Positions 17,255 through 27,412 of a stretch of 44,395 nt of DNA are shown here, one piece after another. Numbering within the stretch: the first letter of the stretch is position 1; each line of letters begins with the position of its first letter. A model generated the notes under the pieces. It was not told the origin of the DNA. It saw only the letters and a list, made by a program, of their open reading frames with translations, and did not search any database. Location: positions 1 through 44,395 of the forward strand of contig NZ_MJUW02000074.1 in the NCBI RefSeq assembly GCF_001753675.2, read 5' to 3'. The translations under genes were made by a program, and so were the position numbers. This DNA is from Candidatus Brocadia sapporoensis (GTDB taxonomy: Bacteria > Planctomycetota > Brocadiia > Brocadiales > Brocadiaceae).

Positions 17255-17474
17255 ATTTGCTCTTTCACCAAAGTATTTCATGTACTTCAAAGTTTATAGC
17301 ACTACAACGAAATTCAGGCACGATCATGTGACACATAAACGATCCATGATAATTACGAAACGGCGCTTTCGAGAAAAAATATTTCTTTTTGATACATTGT
17401 AATTTATCGTTGTAAAAAATCAATGTATTAAATCCTCCCGTCTTCGCTGAATCATGATGGGCCGGGGAGAGACT

Positions 17475-18260
17475 CATTTTTAAACAGTTCCCTGTAAAAG
17501 CTCTGACCACACCGTAATTTTCGAAGGCCTAATTTTTTCGTTATTGTCGCCGCCGTATCAGGGAAGGATTGGCGAGTACTCAGGGATTTAGGATGACGTA
17601 ACTCCTTTGTGTTCTTACCAAGGTCGGTTATGTAGAATCCGTTTTGATGTGCGCAAGTTACACCGTATGTGATGGTGGTGGCAGTGAACAATCTTTAAAC
17701 CGTTTTATACCACAAAAGGGCGCGCAACGACTCTCTTTGCAGCATGCTTCCGGTCAGGATCACCACCCTGTTTCGCACATCTTATATAATTCTGTAACCG
17801 GTATTACATCTTCGCATGCGGCAATCTGAAAGATACTATCTGCTGAGGTGTAAACGATAGGGAATCCCATCTGCATATGCTTTGTTCCCAAATCCTGAAT
17901 GATTTCTGTTTCTGAAGCAAGTTTAAAGCCTAAAATGGGGTTGTCAATTTTTTTTCATGAGGATGTCGATGGCTTCTTTTGAGAAGTTATCCGGATAGAC
18001 GTCAAATGGTTGCGGCGTCATAATTCTCATAATCTCCCAGTGGCCACACGCTGTATCGCTTCCTTTTAAAGCTTCTCATATTTTATCATAAAAACCCGAG
18101 GGAACAACCGAAGTGGATACGCCCTGAAAGGGTGCGATTTTCTCCGGGCCTAAATTTTCCAGATGAGACAATTCCAGTCTTTCTGCCGCCTTCGTCACCG
18201 AATAAATTAGCGTCAGGCATTGTGCTAATATCTGTACTGTTAAACACCATGATAACTACC
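17475..18260 (-). pseudogene. deoB: Degraded phosphopentomutase gene
   Basis: Minus-strand fragments of phosphopentomutase appear in order but in different frames: MPDANLFGDEGG; LELSHLENLGPEKIAP; SDTACGHWEIM; then, past a run of eight T at 17948-17955, [19 protein letters not shown] and [12 protein letters not shown]; later VARPFV; finally STRQSFPDTAATITKKLGL. An in-frame TGA lies at 18076-18078, at least two frameshifts occur, and much of the second half is deleted. The N-terminal metal-binding DGVG segment is also lost. Multiple independent lesions argue against sequencing error alone. Limits are approximate. Positions 18261-18336 hold nothing recognisable. Confidence 0.8.
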
Positions 18261-18336
18261 CGTCTTATTCGATGATATGATCTTTTCTTGTTTGAAAACG
18301 ATTACATATTCCTTTTTACGTTACATAACTGCGAAT

Positions 18337-21066
18337 TCACACAATCTTTTTGAGAAGCCCTTCCTCGTTTCTTACAGCAGTATGCTGGTTCCATTCTCTT
18401 TTTTTTCCGGTTAATAACATTGACATTTTTCTATGCCAGCTATCGACGCATATTTTATCATACCACAGCATTTTCTCAATTACCTCTGCTGATAAAGGTT
18501 GAGAAAACAAATTTCCCTGAAATTCGTCGCATTCAAGTTGTTTCAGAATTGCAATCTGATCCTTATTCTCAACTCCTTCTGCAATAACTTTAAAATGTAA
18601 GCCTTGCGCCAGGGCAACAATGGAAGATACAATAATTTTGTCCTTTTGATTGTTTACAATATCGCTGATAAAATGAGGACTGATTTTGAGTTTATCAACA
18701 GGAAACATTTTGAGATAACTTAGCGAAGAAAAACCGGTGCCGAAATCATCGATAGCAATTTGGATGTTCAAATTGCTCATTTCCTTTAACTTGTTAATGG
18801 TGGTTTCTATATCTTGCATAGCAATCCCTTCGGTAATTTCCAGCCCCAAAAACTGTGGATCCAACGTTGTTTCTTTTAGGATCGAGGTAATAATATCCGT
18901 AATATTCCGTTGATGAAACGTGTGCGCAGAAAGATTTACTGCTATACACCCGGGCTGAAATCCTGCATCCTGCCAGGCCTTGTTTTGTGTGCATACCGTT
19001 CGCAATACCCATTCGTCTATAGAGACAATCAGTCTGATATCTTCTGCCAGGGAAAGAAATTCTTCAGGTAAAATTAACCCGCGTTGCTGGTGTTGCCAAC
19101 GCACCAACGCCTCCATGCCAGTAATCTGACCTGTGATAACATTCACAAAGGGTTGGTAGTGAACAACAAATTCGTTACGATCCAGGGCACGACGGATATC
19201 CCTTTCCAGGATCATCTTTTTCAGCGATTCGGCATGCATGGTTGATGTATAGAACTGATAATTATTTTTCCCCTGTTCCTTGGCGTAATACATGGCAGCA
19301 TCAGCGTTTTTCAGCAAAACCTCCGCATCTTTCCCGTCTTTGGGATAGAGGACTATTCCGAGACTGGCAGTAATATAGAGTTCATGCTCGTCGATCGTCC
19401 AGGGTTTTTTGAGGACTTCAATGATTTTATATGCGATGGTATTCACATCCTCCTCATTGGTAATTCCTGGCAGTAACAAAGCGAACTCGTCGCCGCCAAG
19501 GCGTGCAATCGTATCGTCCTCACGCATACAATTTACTAATCTGTCAGCAACGCCACGGAGCAACTGATCGCCAACGGTATGCCCCAGGGTATCGTTAATG
19601 ATCTTGAATCTGTCCAAATCCATGAACACGATGGCAAGCATCTCCTTTGTCCGATGGGCATGCGCTAAAGCCAGATTAAGACGATCGGTGAATAACATCC
19701 GGTTTGGCAGATTGGTAAGTGCATCGTGAAAAGCCAAATATCTGATTTTTTCTTCTGTCTGCTTCCGATCGGTGACATCCCGAAAAATTCCCATAAGATA
19801 GATTTTTTCAGAAAAAGCTATGAGCGACGTGCTGATGTCAGCGTAAAAAACACTGCCGTCCTTTCTTTTCACAGGTATATCAGTAGCTTCTATACTCTCT
19901 CTCTTCACATGCCTCTCAAAATGTTCCAGAATGTATGGCAAATCTTTCCTGGGATGGATATCCTTAACGGAGATTTCTTTGAGCTCTTTCTGGGTATATC
20001 CTAACATCCGGCAAATCTTTTTATTGCCCGTGTAGAATTTTTTGGTTTCAGTATCAATGATGAGTATCCCATCGTTTGCATTGTCGAAAATAGTCCGGAA
20101 TCTTTTCTCAGATTTCCGTAACTCTTCCTCATCCTGTTTGTGAACTATTCCCAGGGCGATTAAATCCGCTACGGAAGACAACGCCCTGAGAACATAATCA
20201 GTAAGAGGTTTGCGTGAAAACATCGCTACAACTCCGATCAGGCGATTTTCCAAAAGCAGGGGATATCCGGCAAAGGCAACCATTCCCTCCCGCCTTGCCC
20301 AATCCCGATCACTGAGATGTGGATCATCGACAACAGAGTTTATCAGATGGGGTTTGCGTTCCCGGGCAATAAGACCAATCTTAAATTTGCCAACGGGTAT
20401 TCGGCCATGTTGACCATCAGTATGGGTGTACATACCTGCGCTGGCTTGCAATTCGAGCATGTCTTCTTCTTCGTTAAGCGTCCAGATACGGGCGAATGCC
20501 GCATCGAGATTATTGACTATGGCCTTTGAACAATGGTGGAGAGTCCCATGTAAGGTTTTGCCATGGGTAAGGGCGATACCCACGTCTTTGACAAAGACGG
20601 TAAGACGCATTCGTTCTTCGAATATCTTTGCCTGGTGGAGTGCATCATCTTTCTTTTTGAGTTCTGTGATATCGTGCCAGATACTGACAATAACACCGTT
20701 ATCTCCGTCGGCAACTTGTTCCAGAAAAGATGCATTAACACTAAAATACTTTATCCCCTGTGTTTGAGTTATGTATTTGAACTCAAAATCGCGACAGGCC
20801 CCTTCGCGATGAACCGTATTCATCAGTTTCGTCCAATATCCAGACCAATCGGCATTAATTTGCTCTAACCAGTAAAATAAATTCGTATCGAGAACTTTAC
20901 GATGTTGTAGCCCAAAATGGCTACAAAATGTTTCATTGACTTTAATAATATTATGCATTGCATCAGTGATCATAATACCGTCAGTCGATGCATGCAGCAG
21001 ATTCTCAAAAAAACTTATCGTTTGCCGGGTAACTTCATCTTTGCCTTTTTTGTGTCCTGCATTCAT
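18337..21066 (-). CDS. PAS-GAF-PAS-GGDEF-EAL c-di-GMP signalling protein
   Basis: A 909-residue soluble protein: PAS (about 18-140), GAF (about 160-310), second PAS/PAC (about 318-440), GGDEF (about 445-605) and EAL (about 625-875). GGDEF is intact (RLGGDEF), with an RxxD inhibitory site (REDD) five residues before it. EAL keeps MEALVRW, NLSAHTF, LEITEG, IDDFGTGFSS, KVIAEGVE and the QG motif, so both c-di-GMP synthesis and hydrolysis are possible. No membrane helices are seen, so the signal is cytoplasmic or gaseous/redox. It begins 7 bases after the murA stop and may be read through from the rpmE-prfA-prmC-murA unit. Confidence 0.93.
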   Translation of the reverse strand: MNAGHKKGKDEVTRQTISFFENLLHASTDGIMITDAMHNIIKVNETFCSHFGLQHRKVLDTNLFYWLEQINADWSGYWTKLMNTVHREGACRDFEFKYITQTQGIKYFSVNASFLEQVADGDNGVIVSIWHDITELKKKDDALHQAKIFEERMRLTVFVKDVGIALTHGKTLHGTLHHCSKAIVNNLDAAFARIWTLNEEEDMLELQASAGMYTHTDGQHGRIPVGKFKIGLIARERKPHLINSVVDDPHLSDRDWARREGMVAFAGYPLLLENRLIGVVAMFSRKPLTDYVLRALSSVADLIALGIVHKQDEEELRKSEKRFRTIFDNANDGILIIDTETKKFYTGNKKICRMLGYTQKELKEISVKDIHPRKDLPYILEHFERHVKRESIEATDIPVKRKDGSVFYADISTSLIAFSEKIYLMGIFRDVTDRKQTEEKIRYLAFHDALTNLPNRMLFTDRLNLALAHAHRTKEMLAIVFMDLDRFKIINDTLGHTVGDQLLRGVADRLVNCMREDDTIARLGGDEFALLLPGITNEEDVNTIAYKIIEVLKKPWTIDEHELYITASLGIVLYPKDGKDAEVLLKNADAAMYYAKEQGKNNYQFYTSTMHAESLKKMILERDIRRALDRNEFVVHYQPFVNVITGQITGMEALVRWQHQQRGLILPEEFLSLAEDIRLIVSIDEWVLRTVCTQNKAWQDAGFQPGCIAVNLSAHTFHQRNITDIITSILKETTLDPQFLGLEITEGIAMQDIETTINKLKEMSNLNIQIAIDDFGTGFSSLSYLKMFPVDKLKISPHFISDIVNNQKDKIIVSSIVALAQGLHFKVIAEGVENKDQIAILKQLECDEFQGNLFSQPLSAEVIEKMLWYDKICVDSWHRKMSMLLTGKKREWNQHTAVRNEEGLLKKIV

Positions 21067-21073
21067 ACAAAGT

Positions 21074-22339
21074 CTATTCTTTAATACGTTTTATAGCTGC
21101 ACCCAGGGTTAATAGCCTTTCTGTGAGCTGTTCGTATCCCCGGTCTAGATGGTAGATACGGTGAATTTGAGTGGTTCCTTTTGCCACCAGACCCGCAAGC
21201 ACAAGTCCGGCGCCAGCCCTCAGATCGGAAACCATAACTTCGGTTCCGGACAAAAAAGGTATTCCCCTGATAATTGCACTTGGCCCGTCTACCCTGATAT
21301 CGGCACCCATCCTTCTCAATTCAGATGCGTGAATAAATCTGTCGGGAAATATCTTTTCCGTAATAATGCTTTTCCCTTCTGCAATACACAACAAGGCCAT
21401 AAACTGAGCTTGCATGTCGGTAGGCATTCCCGGATAGGGCAAGGTCATCAAGTCAACCGCACGGTAGGTATTATTTCCTTTCACCCGGAGAGCATTGCCG
21501 GAAGGGGTTATTTCCACGCCAATTTCCCGCAATTTATCGGTTACCACACCGAGATGATCCTGCCTTATATTTTCCAGGGTAATATCACCGCCGGTAATTG
21601 CACCGGCAATCATAAAGGTTCCCGCTTCAATACGATCGGGAATAATCTCATAATCGACCCCATATAACTTCTGGACACCTTCTACTGTCAGTTTATTTTC
21701 TCCGATTCCGGTAATTTTTGCACCGGCCTTGTTTAAAAAATTTGCAAGGTCTTGCACTTCCGGTTCGCAAGCTGCATACTCAATCGTTGTTGTACCTTCT
21801 GCCAACACCGCAGCTGTCAGAATATTACACGTGCCCAGCACGGTTTTCCCGGCAAAAGAAATATGCGTTCCTCTGAGCTTGTCTGCAGAAGCGTTTATGT
21901 AACCTTCCGTCGTTTCTATCTGGGCGCCTAATGCGGTAAGTCCTTTGATATGTAAATCAACAGGCCGTTGACCAATAACACACCCACCGGGATAAGAGAC
22001 TTTTGCCCTGCGTCTTTTGCTTAATAATGGCCCCAGGACGCATATGGAAGCCCTCATTTTTCTGACAAGTTCATAGGGTGCTGTAAATTTGTCATCATTT
22101 TCTCCGTCTCTGAAAATTATCTCGAGAGATCCATCCTCAATTTTTTTTACTTCTCCACCAAGATTTCTCAAAATTTCCGATTGTGTCTGGATATCAATAA
22201 TGTCCGGTATTCCATGTATCCGGGAGGGGCCGTCTAGCAATAAAGAAGCTGCCATAATCGGTAAGGCAGCATTCTTTGCCCCATGGATTCTTACCCCACC
22301 TTCTAAACGATTTCCACCTTCAATGACAATTTTGTCCAC
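21074..22339 (-). CDS. murA: UDP-N-acetylglucosamine 1-carboxyvinyltransferase
   Basis: MurA adds enolpyruvate to UDP-GlcNAc, the first committed step of peptidoglycan synthesis. I prefer the GTG at 22339, because ggagg lies 6 bases upstream; ATGs at 22345 and 22363 have poor spacing. The protein (422 residues) opens with MDKIVIEGGNRLEGGVRIHGAKNAALP, and the active-site cysteine is present in PGGCVIGQRPVDLH, so fosfomycin sensitivity would be expected from family knowledge. The start lies inside the last 20 bases of prmC. Its presence indicates normal peptidoglycan precursor synthesis. Confidence 0.95.
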   Translation of the reverse strand: MDKIVIEGGNRLEGGVRIHGAKNAALPIMAASLLLDGPSRIHGIPDIIDIQTQSEILRNLGGEVKKIEDGSLEIIFRDGENDDKFTAPYELVRKMRASICVLGPLLSKRRRAKVSYPGGCVIGQRPVDLHIKGLTALGAQIETTEGYINASADKLRGTHISFAGKTVLGTCNILTAAVLAEGTTTIEYAACEPEVQDLANFLNKAGAKITGIGENKLTVEGVQKLYGVDYEIIPDRIEAGTFMIAGAITGGDITLENIRQDHLGVVTDKLREIGVEITPSGNALRVKGNNTYRAVDLMTLPYPGMPTDMQAQFMALLCIAEGKSIITEKIFPDRFIHASELRRMGADIRVDGPSAIIRGIPFLSGTEVMVSDLRAGAGLVLAGLVAKGTTQIHRIYHLDRGYEQLTERLLTLGAAIKRIKE

Positions 22340-23345
22340 ATTCATCCTCCATTTGTGCAACAATAATACGATCTATGTTTTGATAATCTTTTATGGAAGA
22401 CGGTCTTTTAAAACATCCTCTATCCTCTAATAACTGTATGACCGGTTGTGCCTGCCTTTCGCCAACCTCAAACAGAAGAAATCCTGATGGTAGTAACCAT
22501 TGTTTCACCTGTGCAATGATACGCCTGAATATGAGTAAACCATCACATCCACTCACGAGAGCAATGTATGGTTCGTAATCCCTTACCTCCTTTGGTAAAT
22601 ACCGGAATTCATCGCTCGATACATATGGTGGGTTGGTTACAATAAAATGTACTTTTGATTCAAGCCCGTATTCCTTTAGCGGTCCAAAGGTATCGCCACA
22701 TAAAAATGTTATCTTGTGAAGAACCTCATGTCTGCGGGCATTCATCCTGGCAACATCCAGGGCGCCGGCAGATATGTCAACAGCAAACACCCGGGCTTTT
22801 TCCATTTTCTTCGCCAGGGTTATTGCAATAGCACCACTTCCTGTTCCAATATCCACCAGGATTATTTCGTCTGCAGCAGACATGATTTTTGATTTTTCAA
22901 TTACGGTCTCTACAAGTAACTCCGTTTCCGGGCGTGGTATCAATACTCGTTCATCTACGTAGAAATCGAGAGACATGAATTCTGTTTGATGGGTAATGTA
23001 TTGCAAGGGCACTTTTTGCCCTCGTTTTTGGATGGCGTCTTGGTATATTGCAACAACCGAGTTTTCGACGGGCTTGTCAGGGTGTACGTAAAGGTCTAAT
23101 CGTCTGCAACAGAGAAGGTGAGACAAAATGACTTCGGCATCCAATCGTGCATTGTCGATCTCGTGTGCCTTTAACTCCCTGCTTCCATAGCGGATGAGGC
23201 TGGATACCGTGTATTCATGGGGAGATTGGGTTTTCAGGCTTCCAACGGAGGTGTTATCATGGGAAATAGAAATCGCGGCACGATGATTTCCATGCTGTTT
23301 TATGTCTCTTTGGGACGTGTTTGATCCAAACACTTCGGATGGCAT
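22320..23345 (-). CDS. prmC: Release factor glutamine N5-methyltransferase
   Basis: PrmC methylates the glutamine of the GGQ motif of release factors. The SAM domain has VDIGTGSGAIAI, VFAVDIS and the catalytic VTNPPYVSS. The N-terminal helical domain (YTVSSLIRYGSRELKAHEIDNARLDAEVIL) starts only near residue 45, so the protein has a ~44-residue polar N-terminal extension compared with usual family members (341 against about 280-290). I see no better internal start. It follows prfA, its substrate gene, by 46 bases and overlaps murA. Confidence 0.94.
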   Translation of the reverse strand: MPSEVFGSNTSQRDIKQHGNHRAAISISHDNTSVGSLKTQSPHEYTVSSLIRYGSRELKAHEIDNARLDAEVILSHLLCCRRLDLYVHPDKPVENSVVAIYQDAIQKRGQKVPLQYITHQTEFMSLDFYVDERVLIPRPETELLVETVIEKSKIMSAADEIILVDIGTGSGAIAITLAKKMEKARVFAVDISAGALDVARMNARRHEVLHKITFLCGDTFGPLKEYGLESKVHFIVTNPPYVSSDEFRYLPKEVRDYEPYIALVSGCDGLLIFRRIIAQVKQWLLPSGFLLFEVGERQAQPVIQLLEDRGCFKRPSSIKDYQNIDRIIVAQMEDECGQNCH

Positions 23346-23391
23346 TCTTCTTAAGCAGGCAAAAATTTTATTTTCCTAGGGTACCGTCTTT

Positions 23392-24483
23392 TTACAAGCT
23401 TGCTGCCAACTGCTTAAACTGCTCTTCTTTATAGTAAGTCATGATGGCTTCAACAATTTCATCAAGGTATCCCAGCATAACCTGCTCTAAATTATGTACG
23501 GAGAAATTTATTCGATGATCAGTTACCCGATTCTGCGGATAGTTATAGGTGCGAATCTTTTCACTGCGATCGCCAGTTCCTATCTGATCGCGGCGAATCT
23601 GGTCACGTTCGTTTCGTTTCTGTCCTTCATATAATTCGTACAGGCGGCTTCGTAATATGCGCATGGCCTTTGCGCGGTTCTTGTGCTGAGATTTTTCATC
23701 CAGGCATTTGACTACCAGTCCGCTGGGAACGTGAGTAATCCTGACCGCTGAACTCGTTTTGTTGACTTTTTGTCCACCAGGACCGGAAGCGCGGAATGTA
23801 TCCACAAGAATATCATTTGGGTTAATATCGATCTCTACCTCTTCAATTTCCGGAAGAATGGCAACCGTGGCTGTCGAGGTGTGTACTCTGCCACTGGCTT
23901 CTGTCCGTGGCACTCTTTGAACACGATGGGTTCCGCTTTCGAAGCGCAATTTCTGATATACGTTATTTCCTTCGATTGAAAAGGTTACTTCCCTGAACCC
24001 TCCTAAGTCCGTCTCGCTGCTGTCAAAAAGCTCTACTCTCCAGCCCTGATTTTCTGCATATTTGGTATACATTCGAAATAAGTCGGCCGCAAAAATAGCC
24101 GCTTCTTCGCCGCCGGTACCGGCCCGTATTTCGGCAATTACATTCTTACCGGATATCTTGTCATCAGTAACAAACAGGCCCTTAATCTCTTCAAAGAGAG
24201 ATTCTTCCTGCTTTTCTAAGACCCCCAACTCATCCAGAGCCATTTTTGCTAATTCTTTGTCTTCTCCTTCCTGAGCTAAGAATCCCTCTGTTTCCTTCTT
24301 TCTTGTGAGGGTCTCACTCAGTTGTAAGTATTTGCTTACCATTTTGGAAAGGCTGCCATGTTCCTTTATGTAGGCCGTATAGCGACTTGCATCGGCAATT
24401 ACCTCAGGATCGGACAATAGTTTTTCCAATTCATGGTATCTTTCATAGGTTCTTTCTAGTTTTTTTAACAACTTATCATTCAT
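23392..24483 (-). CDS. prfA: Peptide chain release factor 1
   Basis: RF1 reads UAA and UAG and triggers peptidyl-tRNA hydrolysis. The 363-residue protein shows the stop-codon-reading P-x-T motif in RVPRTEASGR and the catalytic GGQ in GPGGQKVNKT. The N-terminal helical region and the C-terminal DHRINFSVHNLEQVM are standard. It follows rpmE by 2 bases and precedes prmC, a classic bacterial arrangement. No frameshift site is needed, as RF1, unlike RF2, is not autoregulated that way. Confidence 0.97.
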   Translation of the reverse strand: MNDKLLKKLERTYERYHELEKLLSDPEVIADASRYTAYIKEHGSLSKMVSKYLQLSETLTRKKETEGFLAQEGEDKELAKMALDELGVLEKQEESLFEEIKGLFVTDDKISGKNVIAEIRAGTGGEEAAIFAADLFRMYTKYAENQGWRVELFDSSETDLGGFREVTFSIEGNNVYQKLRFESGTHRVQRVPRTEASGRVHTSTATVAILPEIEEVEIDINPNDILVDTFRASGPGGQKVNKTSSAVRITHVPSGLVVKCLDEKSQHKNRAKAMRILRSRLYELYEGQKRNERDQIRRDQIGTGDRSEKIRTYNYPQNRVTDHRINFSVHNLEQVMLGYLDEIVEAIMTYYKEEQFKQLAASL

Positions 24484-24485
24484 TT

Positions 24486-24710
24486 TTACTTCACAGACTC
24501 TTCAGCCTTTTGACTCTTTTCCAATCTCTTTTTAAACTTTTCTATTTGCCCTGCACTATCCACAAACCGTAGTTTACCGGTATAAAACGGATGGCATTTG
24601 GAACAGATTTCCACAGTGATTTTGGGTTTTGTCGAACGAGTCTTAAATGACTCACCACACCCACAGGTGACGACGGTTTCCATATATGCCGGATGAATTC
24701 CCTCTTTCAT
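24486..24710 (-). CDS. rpmE: 50S ribosomal protein L31 (zinc-binding type)
   Basis: A 74-residue L31. [22 protein letters not shown] is the family start; the CxC pair there and CSKCHPF further on provide cysteines for zinc, so this is the zinc-dependent form. A ggag ribosome site precedes the ATG. It is first in the rpmE-prfA-prmC-murA unit. The 24711-24932 gap to the divergent ffh is AT-rich and should hold both promoters. Confidence 0.96.
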   Translation of the reverse strand: MKEGIHPAYMETVVTCGCGESFKTRSTKPKITVEICSKCHPFYTGKLRFVDSAGQIEKFKKRLEKSQKAEESVK

Positions 24711-24932
24711 TGCTTCTCCTTTAAATAAATAATGCGTTCAAAGAACGCATGCTAAAATATAACAAGCATTTACTATGATTATGATAGGAGCGAATTTTAA
24801 CAAACCAACTGGCATTCTGCAATAAAATTTTTTACGAACACTTTTGTAAAATTCATTTGAAAATTTATTTTAATTAAATATAATTTAGGTTTTAAATTCC
24901 TGCTTAAAGTTTTGGGATAGACTTTAAAATTT

Positions 24933-26285
24933 ATGTTTGAATCAATTGCAAATAGCCTGGAAGGCGTTCTTGGGAAATTCCGCGGAAAGGGTCGTCTCAC
25001 AGAATCCAACATCAAGGATGGATTGCACGAAGTGCGGTTGGCGCTTCTTGAGGCGGATGTGAATTACAAAGTCGTTAAGGATTTTATTCAGCATGTTACT
25101 GAACGTGCTGTTGGAGAAGAGGTAATAAAGAGCATCGCACCCGGGCAGCAGATCGTCAAGATTGTGCACGATGAGTTGATTAAGCTCATGGGAGAGTCGG
25201 ACACTGCGATTCCTTTTCAGGATGGTGAGCCGACTATGATTATGCTTGTCGGATTACAAGGTAGCGGAAAAACCACCACCGCAGGAAAACTTGCCAAAAC
25301 CATTTTGTCAAAGGGGCGAAAGCCATTACTTGTGGCAGCGGATATTCAGCGTCCTGCCGCAATTGAACAACTGAAGATACTCGGCCAGCAACTCAATGTG
25401 CCGGTTTACTTTGAACCAGCCTCTCAGCCCGTGAAGATATGCAAAGATGCCGTTACGTATGCCAGAACGAACATCCATGACGTTGTTATCTTTGATACGG
25501 CAGGCAGGTTGCATATTGACGACGACCTTATGCTTGAATTGAGAGAAATCAAACAAAAGCTGGAGCCACATCAGATCTATTTCGTATGCGACTCGATGAC
25601 GGGGCAGGATGCCGTAAACAGTGCAAAGGAATTTAATACCCGGCTCGGATTTGATGGCGTGATCTTAACCAAACTCGATGGTGATACAAGAGGCGGGGCT
25701 GCGCTTTCCATACGGTCGGTGGTCGGAAAGCCAATTAAATTTGTTGGTATTGGTGAGAAGTTAGACCGGCTGGAGGAATTCCATCCTGATCGGATGGCGT
25801 CGAGGATACTTGGCATGGGAGATGTCGTATCACTTGTCGAACGGGCACAGCAGGCCTTCGACATGGAAGAAGCTCAAAAACTTAGCAGAAAGATACAGAA
25901 TGACACGCTTGGCTTGGATGATTTTCTCCTGCAACTTCAGCAGATTAAAAAGATGGGGCCGTTAAAAGAGGTGCTTGGCATGATTCCGGGGTTAGGAAAT
26001 AAGATGGATGGGCTGAATGTGGATGAAAAACAGCTCCAACGCGTAGAGGCGATTATACGGTCTATGACGATTGAAGAGCGTACAAGCCCGGACATGGTGA
26101 ATGGAAGTAGAAGGCAGCGGGTGGCAAATGGAAGCGGAACAACCATTCAGGATGTCAATCAGTTGCTCAAGCAGTTTAGGGCAATGAAAAAAATGATGAG
26201 GCATTTTAAGGGAAATGAGAGGGGGCTGAAGAAGGGCGGGCTTTTATCAAAGGGTTTGCCGTTCGGTAAGGGTATGATACGATAA
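24933..26285 (+). CDS. ffh: Signal recognition particle protein (SRP54)
   Basis: Ffh is the SRP GTPase that binds 4.5S RNA and signal peptides. The 450-residue protein has the N domain (residues 1-90), the G domain with GLQGSGKTTTAGKLA (about 105-119), DTAGR and TKLDGDTRGGAA, and a methionine-rich M domain (IKKMGPLKEVLGMIPGLGNKM, FRAMKKMMRHF). The gene starts a plus-strand block and is followed 182 bases later by rpsP. No strong ribosome site is visible before the ATG. Confidence 0.97.
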   Translation: MFESIANSLEGVLGKFRGKGRLTESNIKDGLHEVRLALLEADVNYKVVKDFIQHVTERAVGEEVIKSIAPGQQIVKIVHDELIKLMGESDTAIPFQDGEPTMIMLVGLQGSGKTTTAGKLAKTILSKGRKPLLVAADIQRPAAIEQLKILGQQLNVPVYFEPASQPVKICKDAVTYARTNIHDVVIFDTAGRLHIDDDLMLELREIKQKLEPHQIYFVCDSMTGQDAVNSAKEFNTRLGFDGVILTKLDGDTRGGAALSIRSVVGKPIKFVGIGEKLDRLEEFHPDRMASRILGMGDVVSLVERAQQAFDMEEAQKLSRKIQNDTLGLDDFLLQLQQIKKMGPLKEVLGMIPGLGNKMDGLNVDEKQLQRVEAIIRSMTIEERTSPDMVNGSRRQRVANGSGTTIQDVNQLLKQFRAMKKMMRHFKGNERGLKKGGLLSKGLPFGKGMIR

Positions 26286-26467
26286 TGCAACGCTCAGGAA
26301 CTTGAAATGGCTGACGTGAGGTATTGGAATTTCAAAGGTTTTTAATTCCCCTGTAAAAAGAGAGGATAAAAGAGTGTGTAAGTTTTTTATAGTACGACAT
26401 CTCTTTTTAGAGGGAAGCTTAAAGTTGCTGCAGTAGGCAGCCTAATTAAATTTGTAAGGAGAAACAG

Positions 26468-26725
26468 ATGGCAGTAAGGCTAAGAATGAAGAGAATGGGG
26501 CGTAAAAATAGACCCTATTACAGAATCGGCGCATTTGATGCCCACGAGGAACGGGATGGAAAGGTGATTGAGAATCTTGGTACCTACGACCCTCTCGAAT
26601 CGAAGAATGAAAAACAGGTCACGTTAAAAAAAGAGCGGGTGGAATACTGGTTGAGTGTTGGTGCAAAACCAACGGAATCAGTTGCTGCAGTATTGAAAAA
26701 GTTTGGTATTGCTTTTAAAAAATAG
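26468..26725 (+). CDS. rpsP: 30S ribosomal protein S16
   Basis: An 85-residue S16: MAVRLRMKRMGRKNRPYYRIGAFD at the start, and then ENLGTYDPL, are diagnostic. A strong aaggag site precedes the ATG. trmD begins 3 bases after its stop; the rimM gene that commonly sits between the two is absent. A small ctgcagtaggcag hairpin lies ~30 bases upstream in the leader, of unknown meaning. Confidence 0.97.
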   Translation: MAVRLRMKRMGRKNRPYYRIGAFDAHEERDGKVIENLGTYDPLESKNEKQVTLKKERVEYWLSVGAKPTESVAAVLKKFGIAFKK

Positions 26726-26728
26726 GCC

Positions 26729-27412
26729 GTGCGTATCGATATTATAACGTTATTTCCCGAGATGTTTGAAAATGTCCTGGGACACAGCATATTAAAGATT
26801 GCAAAAGAAAAGAATATTGTCCAATACCTCCTCTTTAATATCAGGGAACATGCCGATAACAAGCGATGCGTAGATGACCGTCCTTACGGTGGGGGACCAG
26901 GAATGGTGATAAAGCCGGAGCCGGTCTTTAATACCATAGAGGCTATCGAACAGCAAACTGATATCCGGTCAAAAAAGATTTTGTTAACACCGCAGGGATG
27001 CCGTTTTACTCAAGCGATTGCGAAGGAACTGGCAAAAGAACCTTATCTTATGTTAATTTGCGGACATTATGAGGGGTTTGATGAAAGAATTCGAATGGGT
27101 CTTGATGTACAAGAAATTTCTGTTGGCGACTTTGTCCTTTCGGGTGGCGAGTTACCAGCAATGGTGATAATTGATGCGGTAGTCAGATTGATACCAGGGG
27201 TGTTGGGTGATCTGAGTTCCGTGATTAATGAATCGTTTACCGATGATTTGCTGGAGCATCCTCAGTATACCCGGCCTGCTGAATATCGAGGTATGAAAGT
27301 GCCTGAAGTGCTGGTATCCGGACATCACCAAAAAATAAAGGAATGGCAAAGAGATCATGCGATACAAAGAACCCGGGAAAGGAGACCGGATCTCTTTGAA
27401 AAAAAACCCTAG
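26729..27412 (+). CDS. trmD: tRNA (guanine-37-N1) methyltransferase
   Basis: TrmD makes m1G37, which prevents +1 frameshifting. The 227-residue SPOUT protein starts at GTG (26729), 3 bases after rpsP. It has MRIDIITLFPEMFE, YGGGPGMV, LICGHYEGFDERI and SVGDFVLSGGELPAM, which forms the knotted SAM site. It is coupled to rpsP; rplS follows after 142 bases that probably contain the L19 leader. Confidence 0.96.
   Translation: MRIDIITLFPEMFENVLGHSILKIAKEKNIVQYLLFNIREHADNKRCVDDRPYGGGPGMVIKPEPVFNTIEAIEQQTDIRSKKILLTPQGCRFTQAIAKELAKEPYLMLICGHYEGFDERIRMGLDVQEISVGDFVLSGGELPAMVIIDAVVRLIPGVLGDLSSVINESFTDDLLEHPQYTRPAEYRGMKVPEVLVSGHHQKIKEWQRDHAIQRTRERRPDLFEKKP

Noticed and set aside
17452-17691. A 79-codon minus-strand frame as an independent gene
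   Set aside because: Its middle matches the C-terminal end of phosphopentomutase, so it is part of the deoB pseudogene.
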